The position numbers and the translations under genes were made by a program. A DNA stretch of 64,000 nt, from NCBI RefSeq assembly GCF_003672135.1, contig NC_039506.1, positions 24,212,497 to 24,276,496 on the forward strand, given 5' to 3'. Shown here piece by piece: positions 14,506 to 28,424 of the stretch; within the stretch, counting starts at the first letter, position 1, and the number at the start of each line of letters is the position of its first letter. Under the pieces are notes generated by a model. That model was not told the DNA's origin. It did no database searches and saw nothing but the letters and a program-made list of their open reading frames with translations. The stretch is from Ooceraea biroi. Its lineage: Eukaryota > Arthropoda > Insecta > Hymenoptera > Formicidae.

Positions 14506-15163
14506 TGCTCGTTCTCTCGCCACCCGAATGGGTTTCCGGTAATACAGCACCGCCGCAGCCGGCCGCAAATTATATGCATTTTATCGCGCCGCTTCGAGCG
14601 TTCCAGCCCGACGCGGAGTCCGGCGCGCGCGCAATTTCTCGCTACCGCTCGCGCTCTTCCCGCGTTTTCACTCGCGTTTCGTATACTACATATAATACCG
14701 CTATATGTGTACGAAGGGAAGAACAGGAGCAGCTCGGGATACCTCTCTCTCTCTCGCTCTTTCCGTCTGGAGAACGGCACGATTCTCGATTACCAGCGTG
14801 CATACGCGTAGCGTAGCGGCTGCGGTCGCGCGGCTGATCGCGCCGGCGGCCTGAAAAAGTCCGACCGCGAGAATAATCGTTACGACTCGTGCCGCGAGCC
14901 ACGCTAGCTTCGCGGTTTTTCTTCCCCCATGGCTGGCCATTCCGCTCCCCTTTCTCGCTTCGTTCCTTCTGCCGTGTTCTTTCCCATCCCTCTTTCTCTC
15001 GTTGTCTCTTTTGCGTCTTTCCCTTTTTTCCATTCGTCCCGCTCACGGGCGCACGCAGGTGTCGTGACTGAAACACGTACGCTCGTAAATCGGGGAAGAA
15101 CTCTGGTTAAATGGCTGTTCGGTAACTCGTTTCCTCGCCACTCATGCTCGTCCTGGTAACTAC

Positions 15164-15230
15164 GTCCTCGTCGTTGTCGTCGTCCTCCTCGTCCTCCTCC
15201 TCCTCCTCCTCCTCCTCCTCATCGTCGTCC
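15164..15230. repeat. (TCC/TCG)n trinucleotide repeat
   Basis: About 22 consecutive TCN units, mainly TCC with TCG at both ends. In one frame this reads as poly-serine, but nothing around it supports a coding exon. Confidence 0.9.
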
Positions 15231-16910
15231 CGCGAAAGTAACGCGCGCGTGGAGTACGCTCCTTTCTTCGCGCAACGACGTGCAAATGTAGAGACCGGCG
15301 CGGCAATCGCGCGGTTTTATGGCTCATAAGACACACCGGGGGCCCGGCCTGTACCGGATTCTACTTGGGGAAATCCAATAGGGGGAATCTCTCTCCTCGC
15401 AGTATCTAGCCGTGAGGCGATTGCGAGATTGCGCGAGAGTTGTGACGCGTAATAGGCGTAATGCGCGCCGGTTGCTCCAACGACGCGCTCGTGCCGTTAG
15501 CGGCGAAGCTGATATTACCGTGCGGAGGATCTCGCGCAGCGATTATTGCGATTACTGCGGTAAAACGGTGGCGAGATCACGAGCGCGGGCGCGCGTGTGA
15601 GATCGATCATTCTTCCGAGCGATGGTGAGAGTTTAACACCACTTAAGCGCCAAATGAATGAATCTGCTGTCCGAAACGCTATCTCCGGCACGGTGGTTCT
15701 CCAGCGCTCCTAAATGGCGCAAGTTTTTTTTAACGCGCGTTTAAAAGAGACCAATTATTCTCTCCTCTGCTGGGGAGGGGGGCACGGGGGTGCTTACAAC
15801 CATTTCTACATCCATAAAGGTTACCAAGTAGGTAGTTGCATTAATGCCTCCCTCTGCCTCCCCTTTCCCGCGAGTAGTAATGCTCGACTTTCCGCCGGCA
15901 TATTTTGCAACGAGCTTCGCGCAATTTCGTTGCTCGCGGTATCTCTCCGCGCGCCTTTAATTTGCTCCCGAGAAAACGGTCGTTCCGATACTATTTACAG
16001 CGCGGGTATGAGTTTTAATGACGCGAGATTATCGCGTTTTTATCATCGCGTTCGTCGCTGCGAAAATCATTTCCGCAACTCGGGCACCGCGCACGAGCAG
16101 TTGCCCCGGTTTCGCAATTTACCCCCGTCGCGCAGACCCCGATTTGCGCGTGGATAATACCGGGGCTGTCATCGCTGGAACACGCGTGACCGTAAATCCG
16201 AACGAGGGTGGTACTTAAAAGGTTGCACGCCTGGCCCCCTCGTTACTCGCCCCTCGCGAACAAACGCCATCCACCCCGTTTCCGCGCCGATACATCGAGG
16301 GTGAACGGTACGCGGAATACATGTCATTTTCATTCGCGATCAATGACGTGCAACTGTTACAGATGTAACTTCATGTAACTTCAATTGCACTCGCGAATTG
16401 CATGGAAGATAGCTTTACAAGTCTCTTTGCGAAGATTAGATCTCCATGTTGAGCGATATTACCGCCGGAAGACTTTATGCCGCATGATGCATATCAAACC
16501 GTGCCTGTTTGCGTCGAAGCTTTTCGAAAACGTGATAATTTCGCCGTACGTGCTGATGTCGTATGTGTGTCATATCCCGCGGCATCGTAGAAATCGCTTC
16601 CTGGCGAACAGGAAGTCGACAAGTCGTAACGAGAAGCTGTGAAACAAATCGAAGTGACCGAGCTATTACTTTGGCCCAATTTGTTATCGAGATCCGTTCA
16701 GGCATTTCCGAGAGACTCAGATTAACATAATTGATCAAAACGATTACGGATAGATGTGAACTCGATGTTTTTGAAAGACAAATAAGTGTCGATCAACAAG
16801 ATATTACTTATATTTGACAACTAAGTAACTTTCTTTATTTTTCCGATAATGCACATGTTCTCTCATCAGAATTCTTCAAAGAGAGAGCGATGACTCCTGT
16901 CATATCGTAT
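15231..16910. other. CpG-rich non-coding DNA
   Basis: No gene supported. A 14-base match to the core of miR-100 at 16,190-16,203 was examined and rejected because the seed differs and no precursor hairpin follows. Confidence 0.55.
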
Positions 16911-17130
16911 TGCGGAACATTCCGCGAATAAATGGCTGAGTCACTCGTGGGAAATAAAATCAGCAATTTAATTTTTCCTTTGTCTTCAATTTCCCAAAAT
17001 CTCCAGAACAATTCCTATTTTGCGGAACATTCCGCGAATAAATGGCTGACTCACTCGTGGGAAATAAAATCAGCAATTTAATTTTTCCTTTGTCTTCAAT
17101 TTCCCAAAATCTCCAGAACAATTCCTATTT
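16911..17130. repeat. 110-bp tandem duplication (two copies)
   Basis: Bases 16911-17020 and 17021-17130 match base for base except one G/C difference (GGCTGAGTC against GGCTGACTC), so the duplication is recent. Each copy begins with the interrupted inverted repeat GCGGAACATTCCGC. The core GAACATTC fits the GAAnnTTC layout of a heat-shock element; function is inference. Confidence 0.9.
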
Positions 17131-20100
17131 CTATTCTCATCACAAGTGCATCTTCGCTTGATTAGCCGGGATCTCAGGGGTTTCATAGAATCAACTTTCT
17201 CATCGGCTGATCCGACCGCGGGTGTCGTTGCGCGTATTGTGCGTGGCGTGGCGAACAATGGGAGACAAACGTGTAATCTGGACGGAGGAGAACGACGCGG
17301 GAGGAACGTGAGAAGAAAAGAGGGAAACGAGGAGACCACCATTGAACCCATGTCGACAGGTCAGCCGTAACGACGGGACGCGCGGGAGGGATACGGAGCG
17401 GAGAGTAAGAAGATACCGCGCCGGTGGAGGGAATAAAAGCTAACCGCCATAAAGCCATTGATAGGGGTCGTTCGAGTCGGTCGTTAATGGCATGGAAAAA
17501 TAGCGAGAGCTGGCTAACTTTGTGCGACCGGCTCGTCGCAGCTTCGTCTCGGCAGCTGCGCCTCGGACGCGTACGCTCGCGCGTAGTAAGCGAGAAACGT
17601 CGCGACGATCCGTACTTCTTCCTCCCTTTCCTCTCCTGAGAGTACTCTTCGGGTACGTCAACCCTGCCATCTCTTTCTTCTCGATTTTCTTCTCTTTCTC
17701 GTCGCCGCCGCTGCCGCGATCCTCGGGTTGAAAGGTCGCGAGCAACGACGCGAGTAACAGCGCCGTTGCAGCGCGGCGATTGTGAGGTAACATCCGGCCA
17801 CGGAGGGTGACGACGTCGGGGCGTTGGAGGTGGTTAACGGTGATGGTGACGGCGGCGTATAGCCGAGCGGCTAAACTAGGATAGAGTCTCGGAGAAGTCG
17901 TAGACGCGAATGAGAGAGCCGCGCGGAGAGCAACGACCACCGGCACTGTGTACTCTCTTAACTGTCCGCCGAGCTTTCGAATGAGCCTCATTTCAGTTCA
18001 TCACTCGAACTGAGTGTACACACGCGCCCTGGTCCATGGTGGAGGAGCAGGACGGTCGGAGACGACGTCTGCCGTCGTCGTCGTTGTCGTCGCGTTCAGA
18101 AAACGTATCGCGGAAAAGCTGAGAGCGGCGTTTCTCCAAACGGACAATAGCTTTGAGGTGCTGTCACGATGGGTCATTACGGAATATCCGGATCACATTG
18201 ATCGGCCAGATGCTGGCGAACGATGCTGGAAACGTGAATTTTATCGTAACTTGTTCCCGAACTCTCTTGCGACGTCTGATCATCCGCGAAATTAAAATCC
18301 CGGCGACCATTATTTGCGCGATCATTAGATATTAATCGTTTTCTCGAGGTATTTTCAGAAGCGATTCACTCGAAAGCATTCGAAACTTTACGCTGAAAAA
18401 GAAATTTGAAGGAAAAGTCATTACTCTTTCTGACACAATAATCTCGCAAGATTATAATAGTGTTCTGCACACATAAGAAACGTTACTTTACGAATAATGA
18501 AACTGTGAAAACTGTTTGCAAATAGAATACAGAATGAGTTGAAGAAGGATATAGACGGCGATGGGAGGCAAAGGAGTACGTACGTTTCACGACGCGATTC
18601 CGTACCTTCCGAGTAGACCTATAGACGGAGAGGCATAGAATTACTGAAAACAGAGTACTCGTGCGTCCTACCTCGGAGCCAGGGATTTTTCCATGATGAA
18701 AGAGCGAGGAAGCCAGAGATGACAAGACGCACCGGTCAATAGCGGAATACGATGATTACCCACGGTAAAGGGGAAAAGAATAATACCGATATACCGCGAG
18801 GGGGATATTGGTTCACGCGTTGAGCACGTAGATTGCGGTTTACAAAGATCGCCGTAATTAGAAGGCAGCTCGGGAGATCCGTGTCACGACGTTAATACCG
18901 TGCGCACGTGTTCACGTGCGGTATCACGGCTTGTCCGGGCAATACGGAATCGCGATACAGGGCGACTATAAACGCGCCGTCAGCACAATCGGCATGCGAG
19001 TTATCGAGACGGCAAATTATCGTATTTCGCGTTATCGGCGTTTCGCGCCGTAAGTGCGATCCCGCCTGACCGTTTGCCATTATCCGGTGCATTACGCGAG
19101 AAGTTGCACACGATGCACACACAAATTCCTTCGGTAAAGGTTTCCGATATGTCTTCAATACGGGATATCCTGAAATATTCAGGTCTAAGAGCTTCGCCTT
19201 TTCTTCAGCGACTTCTCCGTATTGAGTGTTGCGTGTTGCACATCGCGAATTTTGCGGGGGTTGCACGAACCCCCTACCGGTCACCGTGACTCATGAAAGC
19301 GTTACAAGCGCGTTACGATTGTATGAGGTTGCTTGAGCGAGGTGAATCCGCGGGCATAATTTCCGGACATAATAATTAATAAGGCTCGCGCGCGCGCCAG
19401 GCGAATCCCTCTGTACACGAGGCCAGGGAGGAAAGGTTATCAGGGAGGGATGAATTCCCGGGATTCGTCGGGGACTCTCTCGATGCCGTCGCTCCCGCCA
19501 ATTTCCGTGGCTACTCCCCTTTAATTAGGAGATTAATTATAGCAGAAACGTCGAGCATGGATGTTTTAATCCTGAACACGATCGTTCTACTTGTTCTCGT
19601 CGTCGTCTCGCTCTTCTCGCTCGATTCCGCTTCGATCGAGCCACTGAAAAACAAGTCTCCGCTATTTGAGCGAAACGAAGAGCCCCACTAATTACATTTT
19701 CCCGGAGGGGCACGCGTTATTGTCGCAAGTAACGTCAACGATCGCACACCGGGCGATATTTATTATTCCGAGCTGGTTTCCCGGGGGTTACGCTCGGGTC
19801 TTATTGAAACCCTCTACAGCAGAGAGAAAAGGGAGAGAAATCTCTGCAACGTTATCGAAACGTACTGCGTGCACGGACTCGTAGTTGTACAAGGACCAAA
19901 GAGGACCGTCGACGGAAGCAACATCATCGTCATTCGTCCAGACAGCCCACTCGATCGCATTTTGCCTTCCCCCGAACGGCACTCACGCGTACGGCACTTC
20001 GAACATTTCCGTCAGCCTCCTGCTCGATTGTATTTACATTTCTGCGAACGAAACACGGATACGCGTGTAGATATTGTTTCGAATCACTGCGAATCTGATT

Positions 20101-23100
20101 TTTCACGAGAATTAACGAATTTAACGATAATCCCAGAATAATTCCACGCGAGCTCGTGTGGTTCACGTTCCTAGCGAGGCGCGCTGCTGCGATTGCGGAA
20201 TGAAAGAAACGCAAATTCCTCAAAGATGAAACTTTGTATCCGGAAAAACCACCGTAAAATTAGCCATTCGCAAAATTAGAGTAACATATAAATTCGCGAT
20301 GTTAACGCAGAGACGACGACAGAGAGATTTGAATTCGTTGACCGAGAAGGAAGAAAATGAAATCGCCCCGTTCAAATTTCCCTTATCCGTTCTACAAAGT
20401 AGTGGCGAAGGAAACAGCGCGGCCATTCGTCCGCCCTTTAAGTTTTTGTTAACCGGCACACAACCGAGGCTTTTCCAACCCCTCGTTTCTCGGTCGTGCT
20501 TAATTTGTGAGCGGGCCAGCTCGCTTGATGCAATCGTACCTGTTATTCGTTCCGCGAGGAGGTTTGCGCGAGTCTTCGCAAGGGGAGGATTTACGGCGTG
20601 TGCATAGCTCGGACAAAACAAATGTACGTCGACGTTTTCATTCCCTCGCTCGCAAAACGTCAGCCCTCAACTCCCTCCGGTTTTTAGGGTGTCAGGGCGG
20701 GCTCGCATGCTTCCTCTCGCGCCCGGGAAAAATAACAAACCATCGACAAATTATTTCGTCGGGCTGTTTTCAACGGCTGCGCCGCCACAACGGTAGATCT
20801 GTCCTATTTTTTATTATAAAGAAAATTCGCGCGTGCATGTAACGAACGGGGAACATTTTCGGCGTGTTGCGCGCGTGATTATTTTTCGCGTGTTACGAGA
20901 AATACGTAGAACATTACTGTATCTCTTCGGCGATGCAGAACGCCAATAACAAAGGGAGGCAAACAGGATGTAAAATATTAATATTATCGCCGCGCGAAAT
21001 CGGATAAAATGAATCGGCTACGGTGCATTATTAACAAATGCGGCACTGTCGCACAATCGATTCGCCGCCGAAGCGCGCGCAATCACTCCGGCGGCGGATT
21101 CCGCTTCGCACGCGCCAACGACGGTCATTCATCCGGCGCACACGATAAATTCCCTGTTCTTCCGACATGCATCCCGCAACGAAAAAAAAAAAAAAAAAAC
21201 GAGAAGAAAGGGAAAGAGAGAGAAAAGAGAAAAAATCGTGGAAGACGAGCTCGACACGCTAATTCGCGTTAGCGTCGATTCCGGCGGTTGTTGCCTGTCG
21301 GCGCGAGCCGAGGCATCGGGCATGCACGACATTTCAATCCGCAAGCGCCGAAAGCGGTTTATCGTTATTCTCTTCTTTTTTGTCCGCCTCTTTTTTTGCG
21401 GCGCAGCTAGCCAACGCGTGTACCCGGTACCGGCGAGTTTCGCGCGGATACGCCCGGTTAAAACGGTTATTCCCAAGTGAGCATGTGGCGCTGGTGGCAA
21501 TACAGAGGAGCGCAAGGGTGACAGGGGCCGGGGCGGACTCGAGCGGATGTCGCGCAGATTGGCGACCGATGATGTGGGCAGGCTCGACGTTTTTAATTCT
21601 TTTTGTTTTAATCTCCTTTTCTTTTTTCTCGCCGGGAAGGAACTTCCGTCACCGCGATTCCATTTGCGGCCGTCGCGATTGATAGCAATCGGCGCTCCTC
21701 TCGACGTCTACGCGATCGTTCGCTCGTTCATTCGCTGGTCCTCGTTCACTCTCTCTCACACCCATTTCCGTCATACAATTTCGGCTTTTTTCGGTGGATC
21801 GAAAATGATAACTGGCAATAAGCCGCGAGCTTTACCGCATATTAAACCCACAGCCGGCCGATACATCCGGTTTCTGCGCGCTGGAAGAGGCACGGTAAGG
21901 GATACCGGACGATGAAGCGAGACGGCGACGCGAATCGGCATCCGGGATCGCCGGCGATATTCGGCGATACGTTTCGGGATACGCTCGGACGACGATGCGA
22001 TATTGAGGCAGCCACGAGTCATTAAGCCGCGGCGTTATCAGGAGATGCAGCAAGGGGGAGTTTCGACCGGGGATGAGTGGAAAACCGGCACGCGAGGGGC
22101 GCGGAGATAGGGCTAAATTGTCGAGAGTGGCAGCCGGGATGTGCGGCGGAGGAGAGGAGGATGGGGCGGCGGATGAGGAGTGTCTGCTACGCGGTCGGAA
22201 TAAAACAATGCCCTTCCTCGAGAGACGCCGGGCGACGCCGACGTCTCGCTGCCGTGTTGCTGCCGCTCGTGAGAAAAGAGAAAGAGGCGGAGTGGCTGCT
22301 TGAGACAGATAGCCCCAGACTGACGGATATATACGTATATTGGAGGAGCAGGAGAGAGAGAGGGACACGGACAACACCTGCACTTAATAATTTAGGAGAT
22401 CACGCGCGACTCCACTCGCAAGTTTCGACGCACGCGCGCACAATCGACCAGCCCTTGTCGCGTTCTCAGATCGGTATTTTCCTGATCTTTTCGAGTAGCG
22501 GAAAACTTCGCGGAATGCCGTAGCCTTGCGGGTATGGCCATAAATAAGTACACACGCGCGTCTACGCACGAGCCGAGATCGAGTTTGTACAAAGCGCCTT
22601 CGATTTTCCGTGGTCGAACTTGGATACCCCGCTTGCAGCAAGTTACGGGCCCTATAATATCGCAAGTAATACGGTTCGCCAGGCATTTCACGTGGACGCA
22701 ATATCGATGATGTTAATACGCCAGAAACCACCGCTCGTCGATCTGCCGATCGATCGGTTGGCGGACAGTTATGGGAACTTCGACCGCGGAGGTATCATTA
22801 CCGGACTAAACGTCAGTATGTCTGAGCATTGTTAGAATTTCCTTGCGAACGTGAGTGCGTCCGTATCACGGATCACCTACGTTGAACGTATTTCGATTCG
22901 TTTCTGACGTCTCGATTTAACATTTCAGGTGGAGCGTCGCGGCGTTTCCCGCACGTTTCGTGCGTTCTATCCGCGCTCGTCGTCTCATCGATTCCTGAGT
23001 GGAGCCGCATTTAACACACGTGAGTATCGAGATAAACGGTCGAAAAAGCAACGATAACGGGCTCGACCGGGAACGAGGACGATGGCAACGACGATAATGG

Positions 23101-25464
23101 CGATGGCGATGACGACAACGACGACGTCGATGATAATACCGGTAGGATTATTTCCGTACTTAGGAACAGCCGGCGCGGAGCTGATACCGCGACGACGCGA
23201 GCGGATTAATAGTTTCTTCCCTGTAACGGGGGTAGCAACGAGCATCCACGGGAGGCATCCATGTCTTTACGGAACGACGCGAGTAGTCTTGAGAGCGTGC
23301 ACCACCCGTGCATCCAGGGGGACTCTTTGGCTCGGAATCTAACTTTATCCCTTTTCCCTTTCTTGATCTTGGCAGAAGAAAGTTTTCTGTCTTACGACGA
23401 GGAGAAACAACGTCGATCGCGACGAATCCTGGCAAAGAAACCATCCTCTATTGTTTCTTTTTGATACCGACGTATTGGCGCAAAGACAAGCGTTTTGACG
23501 TGCCACGCTCGGTGCGCCGATCGTGCGGAGCTTCGTTCTTTTGTAAACGCGATACAAAAAGCCTCATCGCTTTTTTGATTTTGCTATGATTACATTAGTA
23601 AAATAAGAAGCTTACGTTCCTACATAAAAAAAGTCTTTCACTAAAAGTGAAGAAAGTATATTTAACAATTTTTTTCTAGCTACTTCCTCGGTTTGACTAC
23701 ATCTTATTGCTCACTAATGTCGAAGGAAATCGGTAGTGTCAGTGGCAGCAGCGTTGCTCAGTTTGTCGAGTGGACGTACCTGAAACAGAAAATTAATAAT
23801 TAATTAACACGAGTTAGGGACTTAAGGAAATTTAGAAATATTTTTAGTACACCGGCGCTAGCACAAATTAAAGCAACGACGCTCGAGTCTGATGTTGCTT
23901 GCTCAGAACCCGTCTGGAAGATCATGTGCGGGTGAGAAAATTATGTTTTATCGTCTTTCTTGCGCCGATGGACGCTCCTCAAGATACGGAAGCTATACGG
24001 GAGAGAAAACCTGGCAGTGATTACGATGGATGATAATAGCGGGCTTCCGATAAAGTGCGGCGAGGAGCGAGAACGCGCTCGAAGATCACGCACGGTTCTT
24101 CGCGCTTTCGCGAGCTACGCGAGCTTGTTTACCGCGAGGCTGATTTCAGCCGACGAGCAGAGTTGCAGTCAAAGTGCAGAATCGTGTAAATCGGGCCGGT
24201 GCGATTCATCAGAGGAAGAGGAGGAGGGCCTGACGACACGACGACGACGAGTCTTGTTTCGCGTCGAAGATTAATAACGATAAGTGCGAGATCGTGCGCA
24301 ATTCCGCGCATATCGAGCGTCCCGACGCTTACTTGCACGTCTTTGGCGAACATCTTGACGGATATCCGCAAGTTCCGCGTTAGAGTACTCGTAAATAGAA
24401 TTAGTTCTCCGCGAATCTTTCTGAGATAATTCTGGGATCCTAATTAAAGCTCGCACACCCGTGGTTTCCCGTGTCTGTGGCTGCTAATTTCCTCTCGAGC
24501 GTGCGAGATTGATCGTGCGCGCGATTCGTCCTGAAACGTTCCACGAGGATTCCCTGAATCCTCCCATCGATTTCGTCACGATTACGCGTCACGATCGTTT
24601 CGGTGACGTCCCGAGCGATGGAGGCGCGCGGAGGAAAAAGGCGGCCCAGAGGTTCGAGAGAGCGTTTTGCTCCCATCGATCTCCAATGAGAGGAGCCGCC
24701 CGCGGTGCTTTTATGTATTTGGTAAAACGGTTCGAGCCAGACGCCGCTGAGCGACGAGCGTACGGCACAGGCGGACTGACGGAGATCGATTGCCCGTTCT
24801 AGGCTTAGCCATTATCTCCGGGCGAGGGACCAGAAACGCGCGAGGGGCATATCTATGAAATTGCTTCAATTACACACTTCTAACCGCAAAAACGCGATTC
24901 TGTTACGCCGTTGAAGCCCATTAGACCCGACGTGATGCTCGTACGCGCTCGTGGAGATAAGTTACGCTGCGCGAGAATCTCGTATCGACATTTGCGTGTA
25001 CGCGAGAATGGTATTTTGTGAATTTTCGCGACCTGCATTCGGCTCGCCACATTATTTTGTCGTACAGTGCTGAGACTCTCTCTCTTTCCTCTTTCGTTTT
25101 TCTTGCGATATCTTGTATGAAATTGAGATTTTTCCAGATCACGCCATTTGTCGACGTGCAATTTCCTCTACGAGGCCCTCATAAAATTGCGGAATATTTT
25201 CGTGCATCTGCCAATCTTTTTGATCGGCGTCCAGTCTCGCTGAAAGCCGGGGATGTTGGAACCGTAAATACTTGTCGTTCTGCCAGTCCCGCCGATTTCG
25301 GAGCCGGACGGGCAAATATCCGTAAAATTGATACGATTACGAGCTCAGGTTCCAATCTACGGACGCACGGCGTCTTCCGCCTTGAGAGCGTGTTTCTTCG
25401 ATCGCGATGTATCTTCGGGATACTTCGATCAGCGTTACGGTATTAGGTGATACGCTCTGTGTCT
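17131..25464. other. CpG-rich non-coding DNA, no gene found
   Basis: No protein family or RNA gene recognised. Open frames such as the ATG-initiated 183-codon minus frame at 17,440-17,991 lie in GC-rich, GTCGTC- and GAGA-rich DNA and show no domain. A poly-A plus purine tract sits at 21,182-21,236 and a GACGAT-type repeat near 23,070-23,130. A short AT-rich patch lies at about 23,580-23,720. Confidence 0.55.
21182..21236. repeat. poly(A) and purine tract
   Basis: Eighteen consecutive A residues are followed by GAGAAAG-type purines. No reverse-transcribed element or target-site duplication could be identified beside the A run. Confidence 0.85.
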
Positions 25465-25506
25465 TATATACATATATCTATATACACATACATGTATCTA
25501 TATGTG
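25465..25506. repeat. TATA/CA-type microsatellite
   Basis: Imperfect TATACA and TATC units. Confidence 0.75.
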
Positions 25507-28410
25507 TCGCAGCCGCGCTCTCACATCCGCTAAAGCGGAATACTCGACTGGGACAAGTCGGGATAAAAGGATCTCTGCGGACCGATTCGACACGATACTC
25601 CATTAAATGCACGGCGCCGCGAGCGTGCCTCAGAAGCCAAACTTTATCTTCGTCATGTCGGTTAGATAAACGGCGCGCGTTTCTCAGACATGAAGTTTAC
25701 GAGTATCGAGCCGCGATCGGGAGGATCGGTTTGCGTTGAGTACACGAATTTCCTAACGGGCTGTGTACCTTGCTGGAAATCACGAGTCCCGATATCCGAT
25801 AAAACGATCGCGTCGCCAAATCCCTCGGGAGTCCCGAAAGCTTCTTAAGGATCCGAGCGGAGGAACCGGCCAGATTCTCCCGCCCTTACCGTGTATCTAC
25901 GGGAAACTACTCATCAGATTCATTGGAGGCACGCGGAAATTAAGAGAGCGACGTGTGTCAAACAACTTATAAATAAAACATGTCTGGCGTTTTTATGTTG
26001 TACTGATGTATCTCTTTTATAAATTTCTAACAAGATTTGATGAGACGCAGGTACCTATACCTGAATTAACAAATAGAACACGATAAATATGTCTTGCCAT
26101 AATTTCCGAAACTCTTTCCGAAGATGGAAACGTTTCAATATTTTTCTAACTTATTTTAAATGGAAGTGTGCCCGCTTCAGATGAAAGTATCTCAATTTGA
26201 GTAGAGCTTTTAAGAGAAGCAGCAATTTTCTCTGTCCCTATTGAATCTTTTTTCAATTGGCATGCTGTTCGTTTTTTTTTAGAATGTATTCGTGAAATGC
26301 ATTTCAATATATCTTACTTTTCGTATAAAAAACACTCATCATCCAGTACGTTTCGCAAGAAATTCTTATTGGTATTGATTCGTGAAAAAATCGACGAAAT
26401 CTTGTGACATAAAATATAAAACGCACATCGCACACGTTTCGCGGGGGATGCGTGAGGCTACGTAATCACACCAAACCTCGCAATTCCTGTCTCATTATAT
26501 TCGATAATTGGAATTGAGCGCCAGTTACATATCCGCGAAACAAGAATCGCGCGAAAAGTTCGACACGGAATTCGACATACATGCAGCAATGCTGTAATTG
26601 CAGCCGATACAACGACGATTCAAATGAACAAACGCCTCGATCATTAACATTTACGCGCTCGTTGAAGATGATTTTGGCGATTAAAATACGCGGGCGTTTC
26701 CGGAAAAACCGGAAATGAGTTATTGTCGAAAGTCATTCGTACGAAACGCAGCTGCGGCGCGGTGTTTTACCGCGCGCGGATTATAGGCTTTATGGCGTAA
26801 TTTAATGTCGCAGTTGAACAATTTGCAGCGCTGCATTACACGGAATTTCGTTCGTTAAAGCAAATACAATTACTGAGATTCCACGGCGCCATAATTGGAT
26901 GGGAATACCCGACGCTGAAACTTTAGTTATAACGTATGAAGCGTTATCTGTTGAGCGATATTTACTTATCCGGCGTTAATGCCGCGCTCTCTTCTTAATT
27001 TCGCGTGTTCGCGAGTTCGTTCCGCTCGTGCACGTTCGCGCGTTTAATTAACGGCCGATTTATCCGCGCATCTAATAAATTCACCTCCACGCGCGCGACT
27101 CGCCCCGAGGTAATGCGTTTTTATCACAGAAATCAAAATGCATAACGTACGTATGCACCTGGAAAACAATGCATGATAACAAACAACTCTTTAATGACAT
27201 TCCAGTAATCAAACTCGGTACTTGATGCGTTTAAAGCTGCAAATCGTCGACAAAAGCTCTACTTGTTTGTTCCAGTTGCACGAGAATTCCACAGAATAGC
27301 AAAATAGCGTGTATTAACTTGAGCATTCTTTTGAAAATAGAGTAAGAGAGTCGAAAGAGTATTAACGAATAAAGGATTAAAGCGTGCCCGCGGTGATTAA
27401 GATAAACCGTTTTCTCGCGTCCGATCCTGAATGGAGATCGAGTTGACGGGGCTTCCGTCCGTATAAACGTCCGCTCGGGATTTTTTTCAGTGGAGACTAC
27501 GAACCGTGAAACTACTTGGAGCAATTTTCGTGGACGCGCGGCCCAGGACCTTTAACGGCGGCTACGGGAAACGGCAAAAAAGCTGGCACCAATTTTCCCC
27601 CGAACGAATATCGCAGCGGGAATTGTCCGGCGCGATTACGCCGTCGCGGAAAAGTACATCGATTTCCGGACAACGTATTTCCGGCGGGAACGGCTCGTGC
27701 AAATATAAATAACGAAATCTCCTGTGAGACAATTTGATTACCGCGTACGGTATCACCGTATTTTCGCAGCCGTGGCCGTCGCGTAATTGCTATTTCTCGG
27801 AAAACGTGCAGAGAGTATTGTAAGGATAATAAAAATACTCAATCCTAACAATTGACACTTCGCGAGCTATATTGTCGCGCATGACGTGAGCGTCGCGAAA
27901 TGTTGTTACGGCGGATTGCGGGATAGTTGTATCGGGTAACGTGGTCCCACAGATTAATATAAAAAGACATGCGGGAGGTTTACGACGTTGTCAGTTTGGC
28001 CTTTGATACACTAAAAACCCTCCCCTTTATTCACTTAGGATGGCGGCCTAGTGACGTTAACTTAGTTTACGATCGTCGCGACAACGCGCCGTCTCTCTGA
28101 GGTGACGGGAACGCGCGTGTGGGTGGATACTTACATGTGCCACGTATGGCCACGTGTGCGCGGCGCCACGTAGATATATTTCGCGCCTTATATGAAGGCG
28201 CAAGAAGTAAGCTCCATGAGCTTTCTCGCGGGGGCGAACGTGCTTTCCCGGGGTTATTACCTCGCGGAATCAAATCCCCGCGAGGTACGTGCCCCATGTT
28301 AATAGCGGGCGGTGAGGCAGTAACGGCGTAACTCGTTACGGGTTCATTTTGCGGAGGGTTGGGAGTGCCCGGGAGAGGGTGGCAGACGAAGGAGACGCCG
28401 AACGTGGCGC

Positions 28411-28424
28411 GAGAGAGAGAGAGA
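28411..28424. repeat. (GA)n microsatellite
   Basis: Short GA run. Confidence 0.8.

Larger units (their letters stand above)
7651..15163. other. CpG-rich non-coding DNA, no gene found
   Basis: No splice-linked exon set or known protein was found. Contents I can point to are a cluster of three ATCGATTTT motifs (8250-8308), a GAAGAG-type purine repeat (12348-12376), GACGAC-type repeats near 10,820-10,850 and a CT-rich tract (14478-14505). The longest plus frame here (14233-14811) is low-complexity and unlike any family I know. Confidence 0.55.

Noticed and set aside
14233..14811. 192-codon plus-strand frame
   Set aside because: Arg/Ser-rich low-complexity product with overlapping frames on both strands; typical of GC-rich non-coding DNA.
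15164..15230. Poly-serine coding repeat
   Set aside because: Only a trinucleotide microsatellite; no flanking exon or splice sites support translation.
16190..16203. 14-base match to the core of miR-100 (CCGTAAATCCGAAC)
   Set aside because: The seed start differs, the 3' half of the miRNA is not matched and no precursor hairpin follows; most likely chance.
17440..17991. ATG-initiated 183-codon minus-strand frame
   Set aside because: Lies in CpG- and repeat-rich DNA with few stop codons, low-complexity Arg/Ser/Lys content and no known domain.
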